DNA of 64,000 nucleotides from Pontederia crassipes (taxonomy: Eukaryota > Streptophyta > Magnoliopsida > Commelinales > Pontederiaceae), in assembly GCA_030549335.1 (NCBI GenBank), contig CM060194.1:57750547-57814546 (forward strand). The letters run 5' to 3'. The notes beneath the pieces are model-generated. The model did no database searches. It saw nothing but the letters and a program-made list of their open reading frames with translations, and was not told the DNA's origin. Positions 34,193 through 47,057 of this stretch are shown here, one piece after another. The stretch's first letter is position 1. Each line of letters opens with the position of its first letter. A program made the translations under genes and the position numbers.

Positions 34193-36599
34193 AAGCTGAA
34201 TTGAGTTTTCACCCGGTTTGTCAGTTCGTCGATTTTCATCAATTTGATTGATTTTTACTGGTCCAGAATGCAATTCTAATTTTGACACTAAAACCGGACT
34301 GAATCCGGTGCCTGGTCATGATTGAACCGACCCATAGGGTCAAGTTTTAACAATATTGGGCAAACATGAAGTATTCAAAACCGTTATAACGTTGTTGCTG
34401 CATGCAGTGCAACATAACAGAAACAACGATAGCATATTCACTGTAAAAAAGAAATAACAGTAGCACTAGTGATCAACACTTGAGAATTTCAACCTTCCCC
34501 TTTTAGTTGTTGATAATTAATATAGCTGATCAAACCATCGTACAAGAGCATCAGATCAGCTACATTTTCTTCGTCAAGACACAACTTGGTCAGACTTTGC
34601 AACTCCCTTTCTCTAACGATGAAACAATCAACATTAATGCAATTTGTTCTTTCATGAAAAAAAGAAGTTTTATTTTATCTGAATAGCATATTTATATATA
34701 GAGACATTGATCGGCTTTTGAAAATTCAATTTTACTTTTGAATGGAGGACAATCAGAGTGTCCAGGTGTCCTTGATTAGAGAACAATTAATGGATTTGAC
34801 GGTGTCCTTGATTAGAGGGATTCCACATTCCACGAGCTCTGGTTCCTGGCCTTTCATCTTTCACCTTTTGGCACTTGGCAGGCACTAATTGTTGGAAATG
34901 TCAAGTAGAAGTGGCGAAATGGATTCTTCTTTTGTTTAATTAAATCACCCTTTAAAGAAGGACGAGATCAAGTTCATGTTGATTTTTTTTCTGTCTTGAA
35001 TTGCTCCATGATGTAGTCAGTAGTATATAGCTGTGGATTGTTCTAACAAGGAATTGACTAAGCTAAGGGTTCAAGTTAATAATAATGAGTCCAGACTTTC
35101 ACCGGAAAAAAAATTTTAATTCAGACTTCAAAGATATCAATGGGAGAATGGTTAACTTCTATGTAACGTTCTACAATGTTATCATCGTACAATAAAAATA
35201 CATGCAAGGATCAAGTACACCTCAAACATCAGATTGTTTTATTAAGAAAGAATCCTTGGCATATGTAATATGTTAAGAGTAAATATTCACCTTTATCAAA
35301 CTACTGCTTTCGCCTGAGGCTGCTTTTTCGCACAACTCATAGACAACGAGTTGATTACACAACCTCCACCTATCATGATTTATCCGTATTGTCGCGGATA
35401 AGTGGTCATAAGGTTCAGATTGAGTCTTCTCCTTCTTCTTTTTTTTTTTTGGTGACAAAGGTGGTTATGCAAGCTTTTTCTTCTTCCACAAGGAATGTAA
35501 AGAGACGGAAAGATGAGAGATGTTTGCTTAACATAGTCAGTAAGCACTTTGCATCCACCGTGTTGCATCTCTACAATTTTCACCTTTATGGATAAGAGAG
35601 GAAGCAGCCCACAAAAAGATGGTTAGATATGTAATAAAAGTGCAAGAAAGTTATCATCTACCACTGATTCATGTCATGGACGTGGTTGCTAGTTTGCTCA
35701 AGTTCAAAATGAGATATTATTGGGGAACAAGCCGTGACTCAATGGTTCATTCCTTCACTTGAAAACTAATAGATCTCTAGTTCAGATATTATTAGTGTGA
35801 CTTATATGTTCCTTTCCTTTTAGTTTTTATTTTTATTTTTACCAAATCCATGGCCCATGGGTCTTTGTTTTTGTAATAGAAGGAAAATGAAGTACTATTT
35901 TTCCAAATGAAAAATCTCATTGGTTGCATGTTGTAAGGCCCAACTTTCCCTTAGGAATCACATGATGTGAAAACGTAAAATAATTCAGTCAAATTTAAAT
36001 TCACATATCTTACGTTAAAAAAAATTAACTTTGAAAATTTTGACATGACGTGTGCATAAATGGGCTCATGCATCATGTACAATGTTTCATATATTTCATC
36101 AAATGCTATTTAACTAGGAAGAAAAATTATTTCTAATAGTTTAGATGTAAATTATTGATAATTTATAGTCGATAATAAAGACAAGCTGAACGTGGTGGGT
36201 CAAAAGCTTATACTCTAACTAAATTCATGAGCTATACGCTTGATAACCACGTCTTATGAGTATCAAGCAGTCCTACTATGGTTTGGCAAACTTCAACATC
36301 ATACAAACTCCCAATTTATCCAAACTCCAAAAACTTCAATGATGTAATTTGAGATAACAACTTATGCAAATCATCAAACAATATGTTTCTCATAGACACT
36401 CATATGTTAGTCCTTTTTACATTTTTTTTTATTTCATGATAAACAAGCAGGTAAGTATAATTTCATTTATTACTTACAAAAATTAAAACAAAAGGAATGA
36501 GGAACATTAATGGGCTCAGTGAATAAATGAAAATCCATACTAAAGATTTTAATAATAAGAATCCAATCTCAATGCTGTGTAATTATTTAATTGATTCTT
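34193..36599. other. Spacer, no gene recognised
   Basis: The sequence is of moderate AT content. Short frames around 35273-35595 overlap on both strands and show no family features. I see no RNA gene or bounded element. Confidence 0.5.
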
Positions 36600-37430
36600 T
36601 CACATTGTTTTGCATTCATAGTCGGGACGACGATCACGTATGGAAAGTCGACACGGGTGAGAATCCAAGTACCACATAGGTTCGACAAAAATTCGAGAGC
36701 AAATTGGACAAGTTTATCCTCCGCAACAACACACAAGGGATGACACTACAAATGAGCAACCTCCTCTTTATATAAGGAGGAATGTGTTCAGTTTTCCTAA
36801 CTGCAATTATGTTATAGTTAACATCACCATTCAATAGTTTTTCATATGTATAAGACTCCAATGCACTGATATACAATCGGCAATCCATCATGGGCAAACA
36901 GTTATAAAAAACATACATTGATGCATGCAAAATATAACATATAATTAATCATGCATTTAATCACATTTTGATTCATTTTCATATAGCATGCATCATTTTT
37001 AACCTTATTTGCTTTAATTTTATACAAATAAAAATCTACACAAGTTATGTATTTTATTGCAAAAATGTCAATAGAATAGAGTCATGAAGTCACCAGAGAA
37101 AATGACACTCGAATCGGAGTTAAAATAGGGCCAAAAATCATAAATTAGTGAAAGTTGTCAACGTTGAAAATTGAATATAACGGCCGTGATGAAGCTGTAA
37201 TGGTCATAACATCAAGGGTGTTACATGCCTGTAATTATTCGTTAAACATCCAGAATCATGCAAAAACTTGCCCGAGTTACGGACCATGACCAGAATGTTA
37301 CGGGCTGTGAAGGCACAATTTTTACTTCAATTTGAACACTATAAGGATCGTGAAATTTGTGTTACAGGCCGCGAGAAGTCATATGTTGACCGTTATGAAG
37401 CTCTTATGGGGCGTTACGAAGATTGATTTC
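36600..37430 (-). repeat. Possible LTR-like fragment
   Basis: On the minus strand a TATA-like CTTATATAAAGAGG near 36762-36775 is followed by leader-like sequence. To the right (37180-37400) motifs such as TTACGGACC and GTTACGGGC recur. The pattern resembles LTR sequence, but no ends or target duplication were found. Confidence 0.25.
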
Positions 37431-38020
37431 AATATTTCTTTGACTTTTCTTGGGAAATTTAATTGTAGATCAACTCCTAACTTTATCAGATAAATTTCAC
37501 CAAATGTCCTTCAACTTTGGGCACTTTCCCAGCGTTATCTTCGAACTTCATTTTGTAACAAGTCTGTCCTCCATCTTTTTACTTGTTTCACCGACTACCC
37601 TTTTCACCTGCTATAGGTCTTTTTTCGATTGATCCGTCGATGTGGCACCCATGTGATAATTTTCACTCTCCGTACTCACCTATGTGGAGTTTCTCTCTCC
37701 TCCACATGTTTAATAAATGTTAAAATAATAATATAAAAATTGTAAAAAAAAAAAGAATGAGGGGGTTGCCCCCTCCTCTTCTCTTGCGGCCGACAGAGGG
37801 GGTATGCTGGAGAAAAGAGGGGGAGACCCCTATGATGCGCACAAAGCAGGAGGGGGTGGCGCCCCCCTCCCCTTGCCTTCTTCGACGCTGCGCTGTCGCC
37901 GACGTGTGAAATGAAAGGGGGGAACACCCTCCTCCCTTCTATGCTTCGCTGGCGCGACCCCTTCTTGCTTCATCGGCGCAGGGGGCGTCTCACCTTTCAC
38001 ATCGCGTCGGGTCATCATAT
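37431..38020. other. Spacer with GC-rich low-complexity tract
   Basis: 37755-38000 is built of G-runs and C-runs (GGGGGT, CCCCTCC) with no clear unit. Frames here on both strands are low-complexity artefacts. Confidence 0.5.
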
Positions 38021-38258
38021 CGAGATATGACGGTGGCCCATATATCTGGGGTAAAGTTTTTCCACACTATCTTTATTCCCTTATGAAAATTATTTTATAC
38101 GTCCAAAAGAATTTATATTCTTACTTTTAGAATTATAAATTCTCTCCTTGCCTCTTCCCACGAATCCTGATCCAAATCCGCACCAAGTGATTCTACAATT
38201 GCTCTTAGAATTTCGAGGGTGAGACGAGACTCCAAAATTCCTACTTCTTTATTGCTCC

Positions 38259-38586
38259 ATTACATCGCCGACTAGGTGAGTCTCTACAACATTTTGTCGA
38301 ACAAGATATTTTTGTCTTACTCTCAACACCATGAGCAAAATTATTTTTACTATCGTAGATGGTCTTCAACATCCTCTCCCGCTTTCTTGTGAAGTCCCTT
38401 TTTTTTTGTTTCAAGTCTGTCTGCAAGTCATGGCTTCGACTCATCTCCGACCCCCATTTCATTGCTGCCCACCTTAAGCATCGGTGTATTCTACTCATAT
38501 CTCATAAATACCTTGAAGATGAGAAATGCACTGACTCCTACAAAGCTGTAGCTGAATGCTCCAAGCAAACCATTGACACAACCTTA
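38259..38586 (+). pseudogene. F-box pseudogene 1 (truncated)
   Basis: Relative of the two intact F-box genes, in the opposite orientation. It keeps the family layout: a first-exon remnant (ATTACATCGCCGACTAG) where the start codon reads ATT, a donor-like GTGAGT, then the F-box (VFNILSR, VKSLFF, FKSVCKSWLRLISDPHF). The intron acceptor position reads GCAA instead of GCAG. Coding similarity continues through LISHKYLED and stops near 38586, where the F-box-associated region is missing. Its 5' flank (38025-38258) matches 41812-42244, so it was duplicated with its leader. Confidence 0.8.
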
Positions 38587-41500
38587 TAATCAAATAGATA
38601 AAATTGAATGAGGATAAAAGGTAACTCTATAATTAAAGTTATAAATTTTAACGATTGGGGTTAAGTGGGGGTGTTTGAAAAGTCAAGCAAGGATAAATGA
38701 GCAGTAATGAAGTTCAGGAGGTAAAATTAGAAATATATATAATTCAAGCGAAGATAATTATTCCAAAAACCAAAAATTAAAATAATTATAAAAAATTATA
38801 ATTTAACATTTTTAAAATGTAAATTATGTTTCCAGATGTGGAAATTAGTTCATTTGATGACTGAATTTCCGAGGCCCCTATCGCCTACTTACACATGATC
38901 TTCAAAAGTCATGTTATTTCATCTTTAGTTGTTCCATATAGTATCACATGATAATGAATTAGGTAGTAATTGTTATGTATATGTTAAAGTATATAAATCC
39001 ATATTTTTAAGTACATGCTATATGTGATCTTATTTTACTAATTATTTTAAATGGAATATGAAACTAAGCATTGATGGAAGATTATTGTTATAATGTCAAC
39101 ACTTATTACGTTCTAAAACAATGTAAAATAAGTATTTGTATAGTTGATCATATTCAAACGAAAAGATAGGTTTTGAACTTGCTTTAAATGATATGAATTA
39201 TTTAAACCATTTGTAATCAATGCATTATTCTCATAGTCTTGTCCATGCATGATCATCCATGCTTCTATGTCTCATTTTGATATCACCATGTGAATTACTT
39301 TTTTTGTTCACGAAATGTAATATTCAATATGTTCATGATTATGATAAATATTTACTCTAATATTGAGCATGTTCACAATTATGATAAATACTTTTTCTCA
39401 TAATTTGTCAAATATAAAATTTGTGAAGAATGTTTTATGCTTCAAGTTTGAATTTAATATGGAATTGTTTTGCATTCATGCATCATATGCACCTCTTTTA
39501 GAAACTCAGTCAAAGCAGAGTATTTTCACTTGAGAGGCCTGTCCATCTCTGAAGAGATGGATTAAGGTTCAATTTGCTCTATACATAGTGACAAAAGGAG
39601 AACATTAAACAATCTTGTCATATATCGTGATACAAATGTTGTAATTATAGTGATCATTTGTGGTGATATAATGACCCACATGATTAAATGAAAAAGAAAA
39701 CAATATGTACGTCGCTATAGGAACTAGGAGGTTCAATGTAATACAAATGATGAATTAGAACAACCATCATACGATGAAATAGCGACACAAGAGTTGGAAT
39801 AAAAAAAAATAAAGCAAGCTTGCATTATCATATTAACTTCATTGTTGATTTTGTTTCCTAAGATCTTGTTGCATCATTGGATCTCAATCTTAGAGTTGCT
39901 ATGGATTTTTCTTAAGGAGAGAGATGGGATAGACAAAAAAAGAAGAAGAAGAAAATTTACCAAGGTCGTCCTTGATTGAATTGCATCCTCGAGTTTTGGT
40001 AGAATATTATTAGATGAGAAAAATCATAAGAATATTAAACTCATTCAAGATTTAGAAAACTTTCTAATCTCATCCACAAGATAGTTTAACACAAATATTT
40101 TTTTATGGATGACAGTCATTTCACTCGCATCGAGACTATAAAATAGTCTTTAAAAATCATGACACACATTCAAAATATGAAACTAAATCAATTTTGAAAA
40201 TACACAAATTTTTGCCTCATAAGACTCCTCAAGTTCACTATCAAAGCAGTAGGACCTCTGAAACTCTAATCGAAGAAGAAATAACATTCAAGCTACCAAG
40301 TCGATCTAGAACCCGAACCGACCCAATGTCCATTAGGACAAATTGGGTCTTTGATTGGATCTATATATATTTTAAATTTTTAAACCCAATTGAGCCGACC
40401 TGATTTCCCAAGAATATAATATTTTTTAATTTGAAATTAAACCAATTTCATCCAATTTAAATAACTTGAAACTTAAAATATACTAAAACAAAATATGTTA
40501 TATTTATGAAAAGTTGATAAGGATGTTGTGGGGCAATTTTCTCCCCATATATATGGGCCACCATACGATTTGGATCATATGATCACAAATGATGCACAGT
40601 TCAATAGTTTCTTTTTGTCTTGAGCCGGTCAGCAACACATTTCAACGGGTTCAATTGCCTTCACAGCCGACTCACAAAAAAAAATTCATGTCACTTATAT
40701 TCCCAATCGTCTCCCCATTCTCACATTGTTGTCTATGACTGCTCACTTTACCTCCTCATCTAGTGCCTTCTCACCGCCCTCGCAAAGGAGGGCATGTCCT
40801 TTCACCTGAAAGACATGTAACCCTAACCCCCACTTCCTCCATTGTTCATAACTTGAGACTTCCTATCGTAACCCCTTCATCTTCTCGCTCCTTGTCTCAA
40901 TCCCTATAGTGTTCACACTTCCTGGTTTGATCTTGTCATCTTTGACCATCGTAGCAAATCCACAACTTTGGGCTCTCGCAAGATTGCTAGCTAGAGGGTC
41001 AGTCATAAGTTTTTCATTGTATCAAAGCTCAGATCAAACTATGGCATTGAGCAAATTAAGGCAACCTATGATCAGAGCATTATTGTTCCTATGTATGAGA
41101 ACATTATTATTCCTATATGTTCGCATGACAACCGTATACTCATGTTAGGAATATAAGATTTTATATTCATGTAAAAGAGCACCTTGTAGACACATTATAA
41201 ACAAGTTCCTAGTCAGATATTGTTCTGATTGTGCATTCCTTCTTCTTGTGATGTGCCACCATGAAGTATATGAAGAGACCAAAAAATTGTAAAAATCATG
41301 ACAGGAATAGAGTATATGAATCACGATTTCATCATTTGCTAGCATTTCGGTTTGAAATCACAACAAAACAATTTTCTACATATAAATCAAACAAGCAAGC
41401 AAATAAAACATGAATGAACATATTCTGGATTAGTTTCCATGGTCTTCAAATGAGGCAAAGTGGCATCGAGAATAGGACAACGTGAGGGTCGATGGCGAAG

Positions 41501-41810
41501 CCCAATAGCAGCATGAGGTAACGACAAGGAGGAGAACAAAGGCCAGTCAACCGGGATGTGTCATGATAGGGAATAAAGGGAGAGGAGTGAACCCTTTTTC
41601 TTTGTCTGATCATGAATTAAGAGGCATTGTGCGAGGTGAAACTGGAGAGAGTGTGTGAGCGCCATGGCGATCCAGGAGATGAGCGATTCATTTCCTTCGG
41701 GAATGAAGGAAGCATTTTTTTCTATTGAGTCGGCTATGAAGGTTGTTGAACCCCTTACTAGATCAAGAAAAAAGCTACTAAACCGCAATGATTTATGACC
41801 ATTAGATTGA
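38587..41810. other. Long spacer, no gene seen
   Basis: AT-rich sequence with isolated short frames only (for example around 40194 and 40909), none with recognisable motifs. No mobile element with clear ends was found. Confidence 0.5.
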
Positions 41811-42244
41811 GATATGATGGTGGCCCATATATGTGGAGGGAAAGTTGCCCCACACCATCCTTACTTCGTTGTGAAAATTATTTTAGAATCCAAAATAATC
41901 TATATTCTTAATTTTAGAATCATAATTAATAATAAATATTATAAAAAATAACATCAAATGGGTAATCCCATAATCGGATTCTAACTGATAGAATCTAATG
42001 AATTCAATTTATATTAGATTTGTTATGGGTAATCTCATAATCGGGTCCTCTAATAGGATCCAATGAAGTACATGTTTAGCAAGTTAGATTAGATTTGTTG
42101 TTGATGCCTCCTCTCACTTAAGTTCCCTCCTTGCCTCTTCCCATGGCTCCCAATCCAAATCAGCACCAAGTGATTCTACCATTGCTATTAGGATTTCAAT
42201 TTTGGTGAGACGAGACTCCGAATTTCCTACTTCTCTGTTGCTCC

Positions 42245-45200
42245 ATGACATCGTTGACTACATGAGTCTCTTAAGCATTTTGTTGAACAAGATGTCTTTG
42301 CCTTACTCCCAACACCATCAGCAAGTTATTTCTACCTTCGGAGATGGTCTTCAACGTCCTCTCCTGCCTCACTATGAAGTCTTTCTCTGTTTCAATTCCA
42401 TCTGCAAGTCATGGATCTGACTCATCTCCGACCCCATTCATTGCTGCCCACCTTAAGCAATCCAATAACTGTCGGTGTATTATACTCTTATCTCATAAAT
42501 ACCTTAAAGATTACAAATGCTTTGACTCCAAGTTGTTCTATGATGAAGAGGTACAAAGCTGTAGTGGAATTCTCCAAGCAAATCATTGGCATGACCTGAA
42601 TCCTCACCATTGTGATGGTCTAGTCCTGTTCTACCTAGAAATGAACATTTTTTTGTTTGCAATCCTTGCACTAGAGAGGTATGCTTCCATCACTCTCAAG
42701 ATGATCTTCCTTGACTTTGGCTTTGACCCTTCCACACACAATTGTAAGATGGTTTGTGTATTCATGGCCAAGGATGTGTCGATGGTGTAGTGCGAGTTTT
42801 TTTCACTAAGATCAAATCATGCTTGAAAGACTATTGTCCCCTTTCCAAACTGCAAAATGCAGTGGGAATGTGACACTACAACTGTAAATGAAGTCGTTTA
42901 TTGAATAATCTAATGGTAACTACTTGCCTTTGATCTTAGGGATGAGGCGTGTTGACTTATCCAATTTTCACTTGCATGTGAGTATGATTCCCTTTTGACC
43001 AACCACAATGAGCATGTGAGCGTGACCTTTCCATCCATGAATACTTCCCCTTGGACTATGAGTGAGCATAGCAATGTAATGAATAAGAAACATTTTTTTC
43101 CTGAATGTCACTACAAGAAAAATCGATATTTTCGACGGCCTGAACCATTAGAAATTGTGAAGAACCCATTGGAAAGGAAAGTTTGCGTCGAATATTCCAA
43201 CGAGAGAGTATCGTCGAAAAATGGCTCGTCGCAAATATTTTTCGACAGCTATTATAAAGCTGTCAAGCGGCTGGAGCCGTGGAAAAATTTCCACGACCGT
43301 GGGAACATTTCACACGGTTTTACTCGTGAGAACTTTCCATGGTTTGAGCCGAGGAACATTTCCCACGGCTTGAGCCGTGGAAAAATTTGCCATGGATTAT
43401 CCGTGGGAACTTCCCATGGCTTAAGCCATGTCAAAAGTTTCCCATGGCCCAAGCTGTGGAATTTTTTTAAAATAAAGTAATTTTTTTGAAAATTTTTAAT
43501 AAATTACATAAATCATAACTAAACTCATAAAAGTCCTTTGACATTTTAAAACACATAATAGTTCCTTCTTGTTCAAACTATATTGATTAACATGTGATAC
43601 AATATTGGTTCGATGAGTTCTAGTGTCAATCCTACACGATTGAGATTATTTTTATTGTGCATCCATCGACGATGATCCGGAAGAAACAATTCTTCGTATG
43701 TTACTATGTAAAATAAAAAAGTAATTATGTTAACGCATGTCCGTAACAATCACATTACTTAAATTACTAAAGTAATCTAACAAGTAACATAAGTGAAGAA
43801 CTAATTTAAATTACTAAGGTAGAAAACAAATAATAACACGGCGTTAACTGTTTACAGTCGCTTATGGCTGTGATGGTTAGATCCGTCCGTGACAGTCAGA
43901 TCCGGCCTTCATATTCCGAATCTAGTCGATCATGGCCATGACGACCGTGAATGGCTGGATGAGGCCGTGACGGACACGAACCGCCAAATCATGGCCGTGA
44001 ACAGTTGAATCTGGCAGTTCATGGCCATGACGATCGCGAACGACTGGATGAGGCTGTGATGATCGTGAATGGCCGAATCTGACCTTTCACGATCGTGAAT
44101 GGCCGTGATGACCGCACGAAGTCGGCTTCCTGCATCAGCGATAGCCGTAGAAAGTCGGATGCGGCTTGTAGTGGCCGTCTCTGGCCTGATCCCGCTAGGG
44201 TTGAGAGGGGACAATCACGATAGGGGGCCGGAGCATACCGTAGATGGTGGTATCAGCCGAGGGTCTGTGCGTGCTTCCAAGGGGGATCATTGGAGCGAGA
44301 GCAGGGTCGTCAGAGGCATGCATGCATCCTTCAAAGGTCAATTGTCGGAGTGGGAGTAGGGATTGCCGGCAGCATGAGCGGAAGCAAGTCACTGATCATT
44401 GAATCATAAGCAGGAGCAGGTCATCGGACCATGCGGGAGCATGCCAGAGCGGGAGCAAGTTGTCGGTCGTCAAAGTCCACAGGGGGTCGCATGGGGGAGA
44501 AGTAAACGGGAGAAGAGGGGGCCGGGTTATTTTATGGAAGAGCTTTCGACGGACTTACCGAAGGCTTAACCCGTCGCTTGTTATATTAGAAAATATTATT
44601 TTTGAATTCCCATGGCTAAAGCCATGGGAACTTTTGACGGTCCTCCACCTGTCGGAATTTCCGATGGTCCCAACACTCCTAATATAACACCAGCCTCATA
44701 TCCTTATAATATAAAAATATTATTTTAGATTTTCCACGGCTGTAGCCATCGGAACACTATCCTTTTAATATAAAATATACATTATCATATAAGATATTCA
44801 TTTAGGTTTTCGAGGCTGTAGCCATGGGAAGTTCCGATGACCTAGACTGTCGGAACAACATCCTTTTAATATAAAATATATGTTACGATATAAAATATTA
44901 TTTTAGATTTCTCGTGGCTATAGCCACGGTAAGTTCTACCCCCATCGTTTTAATATAAAATGCATGTTATCATATAAAATATTCATTTAGGTTTCTCACG
45001 GTTGTAGCCGTGGAAAACCGTCAACGAAATGCCATCTTTTAATATAAAATATACGTTATAATATAAAATATTATTTTATATTTCTTGCGATTGTAGTCGT
45101 GGAAAGTTTCGATGGCTGTGGCCATCCGAACGCCATCCTTTTATTATAAAATATATGTTATAATATATAATATTATTTTAAGTTTTCTTCGGTTGTAGCC

Positions 45201-45700
45201 ATGGAAAGTTTGCCATCCTTCTAATATAAAATAAGTTATCATATAAAATATTCATTTAAGTTTTTCAAGACTATAGCCGTGGAATGTTCTGATGGATGTT
45301 TCCATCGAAATGCCATCCTTTTAATATAAAATATTATTTTTTCTATTTCTCGCAGCTTGAGCTGTGGGATTTTCTTATGAGTTTGAAGTTCCGGTGGTCG
45401 TAACCGTCGAAACTTGCGATGGTTATTTCGTCATCGGAAGTTGTGGGAGTTTAAGTCGTGGGAAAGATTTGTATCTTATTTTTGAAGGATATTGTTAGCC
45501 ATCACAAAATTCATCAAAAATTGCGGGTGCTATCCGATTGTCGGTAATATTCGTAAAAAATAACGATTTTTCTAATAGTGTTCGTTGAACTATTAGATTA
45601 CTTGTTGTGTCTAGGGCCCAGTGATTCTATCTAATGACTGCCTCTTGTTTTGTTTGCAAAGTTTATGCTAGAAATCAAGGATTAAGAAGAATTGAATTTA
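42245..45700 (+). pseudogene. F-box pseudogene 2, split by a CACTA element
   Basis: A longer relative of F-box 1 and 2. It keeps ATGACATCGTTGACTAC as first-exon remnant, but the intron donor is ATGAGT instead of GTGAGT. The F-box (EMVFNVLSCLTMKS) then shifts frame by one base, and an in-frame TGA follows at the CKSW-I position. Further family motifs are readable across frames: HHCDGLVLFYLEMNIF, FGFDPSTHN and LRDE. A CACTA transposon (43109-45580) interrupts it; directly after, 45581-45700 resumes with LLDYLLCLGPVIL, matching LQYYFLCPVPVIL of F-box 2. It has several breaks and is surely non-functional. Confidence 0.8.
43109..45580. mobile_element. Non-autonomous CACTA (En/Spm) transposon
   Basis: A 2,472-bp element with CACTACAAGAAAAATCG at the left and CACTATTAGAAAAATCG as the reverse complement of the right end. 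It is GC-rich in the left-centre (GATCCGGCC and CCGTGA motifs at 43855-44180). Subterminal repeats include AGCCGTGG-type motifs near the left end. On the right (44690-45345) about eight units spaced 85-100 bp share CATCCTTTTAATATAAAAT. No transposase frame is present. The 3-bp flanks (TGT and TTC) do not match, so the target duplication is decayed or was lost. Confidence 0.85.
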
Positions 45701-46900
45701 CTTACATTTTTCCAGTATTGTCATAACACCCGATACTCCATCTTATTACATTTCTTAAGTTACTGAAAAATTAACTACGAATTTGGTCTTTATGCACAAA
45801 TGATAAATTTGCTCCAATGATTACTTCACAATGTCACCTTGAAGCACGTGAAAATTACACATATATGATGTTAGGACTTAATTGGATCACTGATTGCTCG
45901 CTGGGATGTCTCGAATTGCGGGAAAACGAGGAGAGAAAGATAAATTTTTATGCAAAATTAAAATTCTAGTGTGTGGTAGAACTCAACACCCTTGGAGGTC
46001 TTTCTATAGATTTTTTGGTTGAAGTTTAATTCTAATTAGATGTACTACAAATTCTGAACTAAACTTAATCTTTCCGATTTTATTAACCTCTCATAATAAT
46101 TCATGATTAATTATTTACGAATTTAATATTAATTTTTGTCTTAATTTCAATGTCACTTAAATTTTGTTTTTACTATTAATTTCAATTCATAATTTATCTC
46201 AATTAAAATATACTTTCATTTTATTCTTTTTATTTCATTCTTTTTACCCTTAAATCCATCGTGTTTGAGAGTGTTTTATTCATTAAAATGTCTGGATCCT
46301 AATTTAAGCTAAAATTTTTAATTATAATATGATTATAATTCGTACTACCAGTAAGACTTATCTTTCCTTTTTTTATCTTCTCTAGTGATATTTATAATTC
46401 CTTTTCGAAATTCTCCTTTTTAATCCTATAACCCATCCTAAAATTCTGATTAAATCGATAAATTCCTCTATTAACCTTCTTCAAGGTTTTGTGGCGTCAC
46501 AGTTTTACTCTATTGCCCTCAGTTCAAAATCCTCGTGTAACATGCAATATATATCGGATTCAATCACCAACCTTCAGATCCATAACATTATAATAGAAGG
46601 TCTACATCATCCTGTCCACTTCCTGCAGAAATGATTGCTGGCATGATTTTGCAGCAGGATCTTCGCGTTCCCTTACGGCCTCCTCGAGCTGACGTTAATT
46701 ACTGTATTAAGATTCTGACGGTAAACATTAACAGTACATTCTATGAAAAAGAAACATGCATTAACAGTAACAGTTAATTAGTGTATCCTAAGTCTTTAAG
46801 AACATGCAGTGTATCCTATCAGTAAACCTTTCTTCGTGCAGACAATTCTGTATTGTTACGATGCAACCAAATGGAACATGACAAGCACGACAAGCAAAGG
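45701..46900. other. Spacer, no gene seen
   Basis: AT-rich sequence without recognisable coding or repeat structure. The right edge probably includes the 3' region of the TauE/SafE gene. Confidence 0.5.
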
Positions 46901-47057
46901 TGGTAGTGGCGAATCCAGCAATCACAGAGCATGAGGTCCATACATGGAAATCAAAATTCTTAGCAAAGCACGTGTGTAGCAGTCTAGAAAGATCTGAAGC
47001 AAGAAAACTAGCTGCACGTTGACTCTCGATGCACAGGTAGGGACGGAGATCGGAACA

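Noticed and set aside
37755-38010. GC-rich tract considered as a CRISPR-like or satellite array
   Set aside because: No regular unit or spacing; it is low-complexity sequence in a plant genome, where CRISPR arrays are not expected.
43930-44392. Frames in the GC-rich part of the CACTA element that might be a transposase
   Set aside because: They are built from GATCCGGCC/CGTGA repeats on both strands; no transposase motif is present.
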